Shown: positions 41,435 through 51,000 of the stretch, piece by piece
Layout: the number at the start of each line of letters is the position of its first letter
How positions within the stretch are numbered: the stretch's first letter is position 1
The notes under the pieces: generated by a model
Databases searched by the model: none
Seen by the model: only the letters and a program-made list of their open reading frames with translations
Told to the model about the DNA's origin: nothing
Made by a program: the position numbers and the translations under genes
NCBI GenBank assembly: GCA_009746045.1
Contig: RPFO01000041.1
Coordinates: 5,951,323 to 6,015,322, forward strand
Origin: Mesostigma viride
Lineage: Eukaryota > Streptophyta > Mesostigmatophyceae > Mesostigmatales > Mesostigmataceae
Length of the DNA stretch: 64,000 bases
Direction: 5' to 3'

Positions 41435-41701
41435 CTAGCGCCTCTTCTTTCGGTACCTGCGCTGGGCTATGGAGTGCGTGGCCGGCGTCGCGTAATCCGA
41501 ATGCCCTCCTGCGTTCAAATCGCCTCCCGGGACGGGGGTCGATTCGACCGCGGTCAGGTCTCGCATAGGACACGTGAACCCGCCTTGGTGCGCGGAGTGC
41601 TTCCGCGACTTTCGAGCGTGGGAGGCGCACGTCTTGTAGCCCTTTCGGGCGGCGTTGTTGCATTTGTGATTGTCCTTGGTCTTCGCACTGCACTGTGCCA
41701 T
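41435..41701 (-). CDS. Small Cys/His zinc-type protein (MAQCSAKTK)
   Basis: 88 residues. The N-terminal motif CSAKTKDNHKC...GYKTCASH is a C-x8-C...C-x2-H zinc site typical of short viral and phage proteins with the pattern C-K-T-G/K-x-C. The tail is basic (ending RRYRKKRR). The start at 41701 is preferred over upstream in-frame ATGs because those read through a tRNA gene. TTCTAGAA lies 18 bp upstream of the ATG. Confidence 0.7.
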   Translation of the reverse strand: MAQCSAKTKDNHKCNNAARKGYKTCASHARKSRKHSAHQGGFTCPMRDLTAVESTPVPGGDLNAGGHSDYATPATHSIAQRRYRKKRR

Positions 41702-41734
41702 GTGGTTGTATAAGAAAGTTCTAGAAAATTTCGA

Positions 41735-41806
41735 TGTTCTGGGCGAGATTCGAACTCGCGACTTTCGGTTCATAAGGCAGACGCTCTTCCACTGAGCTAC
41801 CAGAAC
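41735..41806 (-). tRNA. tRNA, anticodon tentatively UAU (Ile)
   Basis: On the minus strand, GTTCTGG pairs with CCAGAAC (7/7), the D arm is GCTC...GAGC, and the T arm GCGAG-TTCGAAT-CTCGC is perfect, with discriminator A. The anticodon arm is weak: TCTGC against ACCGA gives three pairs of five around CTTATGA. So the gene may be decayed or the anticodon assignment wrong. It sits between two genes of the virus-like block; NCLDV genomes often carry tRNAs. Confidence 0.7.
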
Positions 41807-41934
41807 GTTCACGTGGCGGTTACGAATCCGGAGAGATTTGTAACCGCCGGAGAGGGTCAGTAGAGCAAAGGATAAAAGGGCGACCACGAAAGGGAGACGC
41901 AGCGGACACAGTGACGCAAAAACCAAAACAAGCC

Positions 41935-42379
41935 ATGAAAGGCGCGAATCTGAAACTCGCCATGAAGGAGTGGGACGACATGCTGCCAAAAACGAAAACG
42001 TGAGTGAGTTTGTGCGTTTTTTTGAATCGAGAACCAAAGCGTTGGATCCAAACACTCGTTCGCTTACCACGGTTCGCCCGGGTTGCCGCTTACGTACCGT
42101 TCCTCCTCGCGCAGGGTTTTGAAGGAAGTTCCAGACGCGCCTCGTCCGCTCGGGTTCTGGTGGATGAACGCGAAAGAGCGGAATGACATCGTTCTGGCGA
42201 TGAGAAACGTCATAAGGAACATGGAAGAAGCGGCAAACAGAGCGATGGCCATGAAAACGCCCCCTGAAGTGTGCAAACGCCTACACTCAATCGATGAAAA
42301 CCGCGCCGTTATTTGGAACGCGGTGGCGGAGGGTTTTTGCGGTGTGACGGACGAGTGCAGCTGCGTCCGTCTTGTCTAG
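41935..42379 (+). CDS. Two-exon hypothetical gene (109 aa) with a GT-AG intron
   Basis: Exon 1 is 41935-41999 (MKGANLKLAMKEWDDMLPK), followed by GTGAGTGAG. Exon 2 is 42115-42379, preceded by a pyrimidine-rich TTCCTCCTCGCGCAG. Exon lengths 65 and 265 sum to 110 codons including the stop, and the junction keeps phase. The product has a Trp-rich motif GFWWMNAKERNDIV and helical segments, ending CSCVRLV. The 115-bp intron looks spliceosomal. No family recognised. Confidence 0.65.
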
Positions 42380-42804
42380 CTGCTCGGCGGCCCGTAGGAG
42401 GGCGTCGATAGCAAGAGAGGCTTTTCAGAAAAGGGCAGGAGTCGCCAGCCTCGGGCGAGATTGAATCTTTGATAATATTCATACATCAAGCAAAAATATT
42501 TTTCATTTTGAACGAGCGGAATCGACTCGGTGGATGAGTTCAATTGTGTACTTTTATTATGAATTGAATAATGAATCCGTTAAATCATTCTTGCCCACAC
42601 AATGCATTCCATCACCGGAACGATATACGCTCTTGGATTCAATGAGATCTAAGACTCGCATGACACGCTGGCAAACTTGCGTTTAGATACCGCCGTCTCG
42701 CGGTTGGGGCGCACCTCCACACTTTTATCCATAGTCAACTCAATACCCAGGGAGTCGCATGCGTCCAGTTGATGAAATAGGTAAAGTCTAGACAGGCACA
42801 CTCG
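42380..42804. other. Spacer between virus-like block and CACTA cluster
   Basis: No gene seen. TTTTATTATGAATTGAATAATGAA (42551-42573) is an A/T hairpin of the kind also found at 14561. The boundary between the viral block and transposon DNA lies somewhere here. Confidence 0.4.
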
Positions 42805-44439
42805 TCACTCCTCGTCCGAGTTCATAGCAACATTGCAAGTATTAGGATGTTGCAGCTCGATATCCTCGTCGAGGGTGAGTTCCACCTTGTACAGATCGCA
42901 GAGTTCCTTCAGAGCGAGAAGCCTCTCCACGGTCACGTTGGGCGTTTTGGATGTACGAAATACGTGCAGCCGTTTCGCGTATCCCGGATAGTCCATGGCG
43001 TACAACACATCTGCCGGTCGCGCCGGGTCCGACTTGTCGAGCATGCCAGCATGCCCCAGAAACACGATGACGCCATTCGAGACAAACAGCCCCTTCCACT
43101 GGTTGCCATGCAAGAGGCAGCCATAGTAGCCGGCATCAGGCATGTTCACGCATTTGGAAAATGCGGGGTAGTCGTGTATCACCCACAACAGAAGGGCCTG
43201 CACGAATACAGGCTGGAGAGCGCCGCCATTCTTTTGCTCGTCGACAATGTCACACACCCAGAACCCATCCCACAGCCCCTTGAAGTCATCAACGATCAAC
43301 TCCCAGAATACTTGGAAATTGGAAGGGGCCTTCCCCTTGGCGGCGCTGATCAGAAGTACCATTAAGGAAAAATTCTTGTTCACAAACACATGCTCTGGCA
43401 GGTTGTAGCAGGCTGCAAAGGCTGGCCAGCATGAGTACGCGTCGTGGAAGCTAAGAGGGTTGACACCGTCCACCGTCAGTCCAAAGACGAGGTTACGGTG
43501 GTCATCTCGGAACTGCCGCCACTTCTCCTTAACGAACTGCATGGCCCGGCAATCTGCGACGGCAGTTCGCGGGGATTCAAAGGCCAGCAATGTTCACAAA
43601 TGTGCAACGGGTCCATGAATTTCGGGGGCTTGATGCCGTCGGCCATGAGGGCTACAATGCAACGTTCAATACCTGCACGCAACATCAAAAGCGTGCACAT
43701 GGCATCAACAAATCTGAAATCAGAGACAAAGCAGAAACGATTCTAAACCGTATCCTTTGCTAACAGGAAAAGAACCAAGCAGGCAAAGATTGAGGAATGT
43801 ACGTGGATCGTCACCGCAATGAGATAAAATACCAACCTTTCACTCCATTCACGACACGGTCGTCAGAATCCGGGTCCTTGTTCTCGTTCAGGTTTGCATA
43901 TGCAAGGGCCTCGGACATCTCTGGAATCCGAAGCCAGCCCCTGATCCGATCCCGGAGCGGGAAGTGGCGGACTTGGCGGTGAGGTCTTCTCGTGACCACT
44001 GTGTTCCCCTTACTGTCCTGGTATGTTTCAAAACGGGGCAGCTTGCATTTCGGGCATTCCTGCAGATCCGTGTCCTTGTAAATGAATCCATCGCATGCAC
44101 ATGCATCGTACACACGGTATGTCAAACCGAGGCCCCTCAGCATCGTTCGGGCCCCCCAACTGACTCGGGGAGGCAGTTGCCTTCCGGGAGCAGTTCACTC
44201 ACTAGCTTCACCACCTTGTCTGCAAAAACTCGAGAGCACCCTTCCTCGCCCAGCAGGCTGAGCAAACGGAGTGCAGCTACCACTGACGTCGTGTTAGATC
44301 CAGGATAGAGCGGTGTCTCTTCCCGAACCTTAGCAGCTGTTTCATCAAATCGGCATGCAAAGGCTTCGGCCTCCGCCTGCCCAGCTCCAACGGCATCCAT
44401 ACCCTCCATCATGAACTCGTCTACTGTTTGACGATCCAT
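42805..44439 (-). pseudogene. CACTA-type Tnp2 transposase, fragmented
   Basis: Three pieces in order on the minus strand. 44439-44137 is the N-terminal part (VVKLVSELLPEGNCLPESV). 44143-43811 holds GLGLTYRVYDACACDGFIY, ECPKCKLPRF and VRHFPLRDRI, the zinc-like and linker motifs of Tnp2. 43700-42805 has LVFGLTVDGVNPLSFHDAYSCWP, NLPEHVFVNKNFSLMVLLI and ALLLWVIHDYPAF, the catalytic-domain motifs of the Transposase_21 family. A G-run indel at about 44150 separates the first two; the next junction may be an intron or decay. The end at 42805 is early for the family. Confidence 0.82.
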
Positions 44440-44790
44440 GGATCCGATAAACTAACGATTCAGGATCTTTACCCACATGCCCAATGACAACCCATTAGAA
44501 GTCCAGTGGCTTCCGTGGTCTAGCAAGGCTCCGTTTTAGCCATTCACATCTTGATACCCTAGGCTTAGCAGGCCGGGGATTAACTCATGGTTATATTTGG
44601 AATAAACGTACACCTATTTATCTGGAAAATTAAGGATTCATAAATCACAATGCATAAGTTATCATGAAAATTACGGGCGAGGGCACAGCGGGGATAAACA
44701 GTGTGCAGCGCATGCCTTTCACGTACTTAAATACATGTCTACCCTTAGGCGCTCTTATCTGACACTTTTCCGCATAATATGATAACTGCC

Positions 44791-44968
44791 TGTACATGTA
44801 AGTGGGTGCACACGGGTGTACACTCCGGGTGTACACGGGTGTACACGCCGGGTGCACTTCGGTCTACTGCCACACGCTAAGGCGCTTTTGTATGCACTGT
44901 ATGTGGTGGCGTGATCCACAACGTCGTTGTGGGTCACGCTACACTTCGGCCCACCGCCACGCTTAAGG
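44791..44968. repeat. CACTA-family transposon end
   Basis: The inverted left-type end terminates at 44908 (GTATGTGGTG, reverse CACCACATAC) with subterminal GTGTACACCCG repeats (44805-44850). A 31-bp near-palindrome (44909-44939) and a right-type fragment (ACACTTCGGCCCACCGCCACG) follow. It is the same sequence as the left end of the unit at 47907, linking the Tnp2 remnant to that family. Confidence 0.75.
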
Positions 44969-45079
44969 CTCCGTGACTCCGCGACGCGAGCACGAGTTTA
45001 ATTATATAATTCATTAATGTATTCCAGCAGCAAATTAATTAATTAAATAAACTCGTGCTCGCGTCGCGGAGTCACGGAG
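44969..45079. repeat. Perfect 32-bp inverted repeat around A/T-rich centre
   Basis: Arms 44969-45000 and 45048-45079 begin CTCCGTGACTCCGCGACGCG and are exact complements. A diverged single arm occurs at about 45649. It probably marks ends of a small inverted-repeat element inserted into a CACTA end. TTAA-rich runs follow to 45145. Confidence 0.75.
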
Positions 45080-45478
45080 CACGTGTCTATTAATTAATTA
45101 ATTAATGTGCACAAAATTAATTAATTAATTAACTAGCTTATTAATTAATTGGCGTGTCACGAGTTGAATACAAAATTTAAACTGATGAATTGGCGTCTCC
45201 GCATGTGCAGAGGACATGCATGGGGGTGCTAGTCCTCTTTAAGTGATTTGGAGAAAGATGATGGACATGGCCACGTGGGCCCATGAGCATGAATTTATTG
45301 ATTAATTAATAGACACGTGACTGTGCAGGTCATAGAGGCCAACAAGCCCCATGCAGTGGGGAAGGAACGTGTTTTCAAACGAGGGCGGCATGCCAACCAA
45401 GACCCCTAGGGTCGCGACCATCACAAAGAGAACATAGAACTGTTTTGTAGATAGCTTTGACCGGTAGGATTGCGTGCA

Positions 45479-45640
45479 CCCCTCCCTCCCTCCCTCCCTC
45501 CCTCCCTCCCTCCCTCCCTCCCTCCCTCCCTCCCTCCCTCCCTCCCTCCCTCCCTCCCTCCCTCCCTCCCTCCCTCCCTCCCTCCCTCCCTCCCTCCACC
45601 CTAAACCCTCCCTCCCTCCCTCCCTCCCTCCATCCATCCG
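45479..45640. repeat. (CCCT)n microsatellite
   Basis: About 30 uninterrupted CCCT units, then a single CCCTAAACCCT and further CCCT/CCAT units. Confidence 0.95.
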
Positions 45641-45910
45641 GGTTAATGCTCCGTGATGTCCCAGTGGAAGCACGAGTTTAATTATATAACTTTTAAACTA
45701 TTAATGTGGACATGTGTGTGCATGGGCAAAAGTTGGCTAACTCAATCAAAAGACGTGATAATAATTTAGTACTTAATAAGTTAATTAATAAGACATGTGC
45801 ACCGTGTGTACAACAGGCATCAGTAATCACCGATAAGTAAACCACGGCAACCACGATGTTAGATCATGGATCCAAGTCGACAAAGCTGCTGTCACGGTAT
45901 CCTACATGTC

Positions 45911-47092
45911 CTAACCCCTGACACGCGGGAGGGGCACCGTGTTCCGTGGTGTCCCTGGAGCGTTCTCTGGGCAAGGCCTGGAAACAAAAGGCCGAGCATT
46001 GCGAAACAACTCCTCCACTTCAGACATCGTGGGTACCGGGAAAGCAAGGGGGCCCAACCTTTTGGTGTGGTAATAGACATTGTGACACAAGTTAAATAGC
46101 CCTGAATCCACAGAATTCACGAAGAGAGCGCGGCCCTTATGCCGAAACAAGGATACCACCATTACAAGGAAGGAGTACACATCATGGTCTCGCTGCGCTG
46201 TCACCACCCCTCCTGTCATGCCGGGCTGGTCCACTGTTGCGGGATGCCACCGAGGCTGACGATCCTTACCAGCCTGATGCGTGAAAATCCGTTCCCCCCC
46301 TCTTGTCGCCAGGCCGAGATCTGCAATACGGATTATCGGATGTGCACTTCCTGGCGCCATGGTGTAGAGAAAATTATCGAGCTTGACGTCATTGTGTATA
46401 ATGTTAACGGCGTGCAAGCCAGCCAATGCCTTTGCACAGTCTGCAAGGACGCTGGGTGAGCAAACTTCGAAAACACGCTGATTTTCCGGGGCATCACGGG
46501 CAGCATGCAAGTCACCACTCATTCTCTCCATGACAATACCACCTACTTCACCGCACGTCGACCAGAGCCCTTCTACTGCAGGGCAGACCTGCGGGCCAGC
46601 TATAGACATGAAACCGGCCTCCTTGGCCACTGCCACAACGGCGGTTATAACAGCCTCCTGGTAGTTCACCAGCAGCGTGTCTCGTCGAAGGCTTGCCAGC
46701 TTTACCACTAGCGTAGCCTCGCCACCTGGTGCACTCGAGCTAGCAGGGATAGCGTATAACGTGCCATGAGCACCTTTTCCTATCCGGTCACCTGACAATT
46801 TCACTGCGATGACATGCGTCAACTTGCTAGCGCTGTGAGAAACCTTTTGATCATAATTCGTCAGCCGCTGCAATGCAATGCTCCAATCCGACGGTGCATT
46901 GGTTTGCAGCTCAACGTCCCTGCGAGCGTGCGAGTCCGCGGCGTTGAACACACGCGACACCCTATGCAAAGCGGTGCATGTACGCAGTCTGTAAGTCCGT
47001 GAATTAAAAGCCTGTCTCGCCCTTAATGCCGACAGGGTTCCCGGCGACAGGTCCTGTCTGTTGGTCGACATTTTTCTTTTGCAGCTGGCCAT
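45911..47092 (-). CDS. Serine/threonine protein kinase-like protein
   Basis: 393 residues from the ATG at 47092. Kinase landmarks: glycine loop GKGAHG (105-110), Lys131 in LVVKL, Glu146 as candidate helix-C Glu, catalytic loop IIHNDVKLDN (H233, D235, K237, N240; HND instead of HRD) and DLG at 258-260 in place of DFG. The residues needed for catalysis are present, so activity is plausible. The N-terminal 90 residues are basic and unassigned; the C-terminal tail is Pro/Arg-rich. It lies between two arrays of CACTA-family ends and may be transposon cargo. Confidence 0.85.
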   Translation of the reverse strand: MASCKRKMSTNRQDLSPGTLSALRARQAFNSRTYRLRTCTALHRVSRVFNAADSHARRDVELQTNAPSDWSIALQRLTNYDQKVSHSASKLTHVIAVKLSGDRIGKGAHGTLYAIPASSSAPGGEATLVVKLASLRRDTLLVNYQEAVITAVVAVAKEAGFMSIAGPQVCPAVEGLWSTCGEVGGIVMERMSGDLHAARDAPENQRVFEVCSPSVLADCAKALAGLHAVNIIHNDVKLDNFLYTMAPGSAHPIIRIADLGLATRGGERIFTHQAGKDRQPRWHPATVDQPGMTGGVVTAQRDHDVYSFLVMVVSLFRHKGRALFVNSVDSGLFNLCHNVYYHTKRLGPLAFPVPTMSEVEELFRNARPFVSRPCPENAPGTPRNTVPLPRVRG

Positions 47093-47618
47093 TGTAGGTA
47101 GGTATGAATGATCTCGATGCTGTCAATTACGATGATACACGAGGTAGTCTATACCTAGGATCGAGAGCTTCTTCTTGTATGGCAATGCCGGCTGGGCGAT
47201 GACGGTGACGGCCGTCACCGTCATCGCCCTCGACGGGCGTGATGAAAAGTACCTGGTTGATAGGCGGCAGCTATTCACAATATAGGCCGTTTTTTATTAC
47301 TCCGAATAAAGAGTTAAGAGGTTGGCCCTCGGCAGGGCGATGACGGGGCGCTGACGGGGCGATGACGGGGCGATGACGGGGCGTTCACGCGCGTGATGAA
47401 TACAACCTGTTTGATAGGCAGCGGCTATTGGTAATATACTTTGTTGATTAAGAGAAGAGTTTAGATGTTGGCCCGTCGAGGGCGATGACGGTGACGAGCG
47501 TCACCGTCATCGCCCTCGACGGGCGTGATGAAAAGCCCATGTTTTATATGCGGTAGCTATTGGTAGTCCGTAGTATATAGGTCGTTGACTATCACTCCGA
47601 ATAAAGAGTTAACAGGTT
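47093..47618. repeat. Diverged tandem units with GGGCGATGAC palindromes
   Basis: Three units of about 150 bp share GGGCGTGATGAA...GATAGGC-GCAGCTATT...AATAAAGAGTTAA. Each starts with a palindromic or GGGCGATGAC-repeat block. A hairpin lies at 47194-47229, a direct GACGGGGCGAT array at about 47338-47385, and a perfect 54-bp palindrome (26-bp arms) at 47471-47524. No gene is seen; it lies upstream of the kinase start. Confidence 0.7.
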
Positions 47619-47906
47619 AAGTGTCGGCGCTTGCATACTGTACATATGTTATGTAGTGGCGTGATCCACAACGTCGTTGTGGGTCACGCTACACTTCGGC
47701 CCACCGCCACGCTCAAGTGTCGGCGCTTGCATACTGTACATATGTTATGTAGTGGCGTGATCCACAACGTCGTTGTGGGTCACGCCACTACATACAGTGC
47801 ATACAGGGCCTTAGCGTGTGGCAGTAGACCGAAGTGCACCCGGCGTGTACACCCGTGTACACCCGGAGTGTACACCCGTGTGCACCCACTTCGTTGTGGG
47901 TCACGC
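47619..47906. repeat. Array of CACTA-family ends
   Basis: Two right-type ends (AAGTGTCGGCGCTTGCATAC...TATGTAGTG, ending at 47658 and 47754) and one left-type end (CACTACATACAGTGC, from 47786, truncated at about 47889) are separated by copies of the same 31-bp near-palindrome (47659-47689, 47755-47785). Confidence 0.75.
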
Positions 47907-48270
47907 CACTACATACAGTGCATACAGTGCCTTAGCGTGTGGCAGTAGACCGAAGTGCACCCGGCGTGTACACCCGTGTACACCCGGAGTGTACACCCGT
48001 GTGCACCCACTTACACTTGTACATGTACAGGCAGTGCCGAGCGCCGAGCAGCCGACTTTCAGGTGAACCGCCCAAAGCAATTGAACATAATGCATGGAGC
48101 GATAATGTACGCCCAAAACCAAAACCTAGAGGAAGCATTATCGCGCACAAGCGAGAATATATAAAACATCAAATATTGCCTGATACTGAATTCATTATCT
48201 ACTTAGTCATACCACAAAAAAAAAAATACCACGCGGGTTGTCAGACAGACATACCAGTACATACATTGTA

Positions 48271-49239
48271 ATGGCGTCTGTAGAGTCACCAGATCCTGCG
48301 AAGGAGCTAAATCGCAAACTCAAGGCCAACGCCCGGCGAGCTACGTACGTGGCTAAGCGGATTAAAGAAATGGGCAAAGACGCCTGGCTGGAGCAGCGCA
48401 GAGAAGCCCGGAAGAATGAGTACGCAGCAGAATCGGCTGCTGTGAAGGCCGAGGAGCCGTGGGCAGTAGCGAAGCGGGATTGCGATAACGCCCAGCGGCG
48501 CTTCTTGTACCGCAACAAAGAAGTGGTGGAGACGCTGTGCAGGCAACGAGCCGCCTTGTCACCCATGGATTCGGTTGCGCATGAGGCCCAAATTGCTCTT
48601 GGGACGAGCGGCTTATTTAGGACATCAGGTCTTGTGATGCCATCAGAACTGGCCCTGCTTCGTGAAATGTCTCAGCCTGGAAATACGGTCTATGAGCCGA
48701 TCTTCAACGCGGTAACTTACAACAAGAAAACTCGCGCATTCGTGACAAATTCTGGTGACAAGCACCGATGGATGGGCTTCGTGCCCTTCGATCAGGGTGA
48801 CCCGGCGCGTAGGATCGCAAATCGTCTGGTGCGTGTCCTGATGGGCCCGGACGGCAAGCATTTCCCAGTGAAGGGCTACTTTCTGTGGAGCAAGGCGGGA
48901 TGCGAAGAGCAGCCCGCCCATTCGGACTACACGCGATACCCGGGAGCATGGGATGTGAACTACCCCGTGTCGGTCATAGTGGCCCCCTTCGCTGGCACAT
49001 CGTTTGTGTACTGGGAGAACAGTATACTGTACCCAGGCCTGGACAACATGAGCTCCCGCCCTGACGTCAAGAAGAAGACGTTAGTGTTGGAGGCCGGCGA
49101 TGTCTTGGTGTGGCACGGGGCGCTTGTGCACGCGGGAGCGGCGTACAAGGAAAGGGATAACTTTCGTTTTTTCTTCTACGTCCCGGCACAGGGTGAGAAG
49201 GGGCTCGTGCTGGACGCGGTGAACCCCATCCTCGTTTAG
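48271..49239 (+). CDS. 2-oxoglutarate/Fe(II) dioxygenase-like protein
   Basis: 322 residues from the ATG at 48271 (MASVESPDPAKEL). The N-terminal 100 residues are basic and helical. The C-terminal half has the double-stranded beta-helix signature: H217-S-D219 in QPAHSDYTRY (iron-binding HxD), a distal His in VWHGALVHAG (H287 or H282), and Arg299 in NFRFFFYV as the likely oxoglutarate ligand. This family hydroxylates proteins, nucleic acids or small molecules; the substrate is not evident. TET/JBP-type oxygenases travel with DNA transposons in some algae and fungi, so DNA is one possibility, but I cannot show this protein belongs to that group. Intact frame. Confidence 0.72.
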   Translation: MASVESPDPAKELNRKLKANARRATYVAKRIKEMGKDAWLEQRREARKNEYAAESAAVKAEEPWAVAKRDCDNAQRRFLYRNKEVVETLCRQRAALSPMDSVAHEAQIALGTSGLFRTSGLVMPSELALLREMSQPGNTVYEPIFNAVTYNKKTRAFVTNSGDKHRWMGFVPFDQGDPARRIANRLVRVLMGPDGKHFPVKGYFLWSKAGCEEQPAHSDYTRYPGAWDVNYPVSVIVAPFAGTSFVYWENSILYPGLDNMSSRPDVKKKTLVLEAGDVLVWHGALVHAGAAYKERDNFRFFFYVPAQGEKGLVLDAVNPILV

Positions 49240-50602
49240 GATTGGCTAGTGTCATGCACTTGTTGTACGGTCCTGGCTGACTGCTACATGTCAGAACAAT
49301 ATACAAGCATCCTGCATTGAGTAGGATACAACATTACCTGTCCACACAGTGTTTGGTTGGACACTGATTACACGTGACCTGCTGAGCAAATAGTGTCCGT
49401 GGGCTTTGGTTTTCCTGCTGCTGTAATAAATAAAGCTTAAGTCCTCCAAGTGTTCTAAATTTAATGTTTCTACATGGTCAATAGCAAGGAGCAAGTAGGA
49501 TGCATTGCGGGGTTGAGTTGAAATTGATACAACAATAGATCGAGAATGTTGTTATAGCATGGTAAGGGAGACAACTATTAAGTGAGACAACCTTGTACAT
49601 GGGTTGTATCACTTACTGCATAGAATAGACAACTATATATTAAAAAATATAATTACTTGGAGCAGATTGAAGGCACCTACACATAACCACAGCTAAAGCC
49701 AACATGAGATACCACGACAAAACTACAAGCCAGGACAACTATATATTGTAAACAATATGTAGGGAATAGTAAATACTTTGATGTTTTCAGTGAGGAGTTT
49801 TTGAATGGGTATTGGGTACCTTAGGCATTCGTATGGCAAGGTAGGGAAACTTGAGTCTGTTTTTAGGGTAGTGCAATGTGGTAGTTTGTTTGCTGGGCCA
49901 CTAAAACCCCTTGAGTGTGACCTTCATGAATCCAGGGTAGGGTAAGGGTTGGTTAGGGTATGTACATAGTGGTGGGTATTGTAAGGTAGGTCTTGAGCTC
50001 CTTGAGTGTGACCTTCATGAATCCAGGGTAGGGTCAGGGTTGTAACTATAGAGATACTCACTTAAAAGACTGTGACATTCAAGAAACCAGGGTATGGAAA
50101 TGCGTGTTGTTTGGGGTTGTTTGACTGGCGTACATTACCATAGTTGTCTAACTTATTAGTGGCACGGGATGATGTTATTGCTACTACTACTATAGTAATA
50201 CTCCTAAATTATTGTCATGTGTATAGGGTTTGGGTCTGGTGGTGTGCCCTTTGGCATCCGGGGTGCATGTACATTTACATGAGTGAGCATTTGCATGGTA
50301 CATTTGCATGGTGAATGCACTGGACATTTATTAAAAAGGAGGAAATAAACTGAATAGCCGTTGAGTGGAAATGGCTATGGACATGAATCCAAAACCACAT
50401 TGTTGGCATTGCAACATGTATGCTGTGCTGCAGCACTATGTTCTGTTTAGGACATCAAACAGCATTACATCAGAATAAGACATCAAAAGTGTGTCATGAC
50501 AGGATCTCTCTCCTCACATTGAGGATAGACAGTTGTACAAGTATGGCACGGGCCTCAGGCACCAAACACGGGGCCAGTGCGCAACTTGTCGCGCCTCTTC
50601 AC
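49240..50602. other. Non-coding 3' part of the oxygenase unit
   Basis: A/T-rich sequence with no supported gene. CTTGAGTGTGACCTTCATGA followed by ATCCAGGGTAGGGT occurs at about 49909 and 50001 with a weaker third copy near 50079. An AATAAATAAAG signal is at about 49425. Confidence 0.5.
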
Positions 50603-50810
50603 CGTGTACACCCGGCATGTATACCCGGGGTGTACACCCGGAGTGTACACCCGTGTGCACCCGGGAGTGCAGACCGAAGTGGAGCGTGACCCACAACGAC
50701 GTTGTGGGTCACGCTACACTTCGGCCCACCGCCACGCTCAAGTGTCGGCGCTTGCATACTGTACATATGTTATGTAGTGGCGTGATCCACAACGTCGTTG
50801 TGGGTCACGC
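50603..50810. repeat. Right-end subterminal repeats and palindromic spacer
   Basis: GTGTACACCCG repeats (50603-50665), an inner near-palindrome (about 50682-50712), the right end to 50779 and the 31-bp near-palindrome 50780-50810 that separates it from the next left end. Confidence 0.7.
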
Positions 50811-51000
50811 CACTACATACAGTGCATACAGGGCCTTAGCGTGTGGCAGTAGACCGAAGTGCACCCGGCGTGTACACCCGTGTACACCCGGAGTGTACAC
50901 CCGTGTGCACCCACTTACAGGCGGACTTGAGGATGAATTACCATCCTTGAAAAAATGATGTTTTGACGTAGGTGGTCGGAAAGTTGCACGAACGGCAGCG

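Larger units (their letters stand above)
47907..50779 (+). mobile_element. CACTA-type unit carrying an oxygenase gene
   Basis: Left end CACTACATACAGTGCATAC (47907), with CACCCGGCGTGTACACCCG-type subterminal repeats. The right end is TATGTAGTG (50779), preceded by inner repeats (50603-50740). There is no transposase inside; the gene at 48271-49239 is the only clear ORF. It is probably mobilised by a Tnp2 enzyme of the same family. Confidence 0.65.

Noticed and set aside
45597-45612. Telomere sequence (CCCTAAACCCT)
   Set aside because: A single unit at the edge of a CCCT microsatellite, explained by a short variant in the run.
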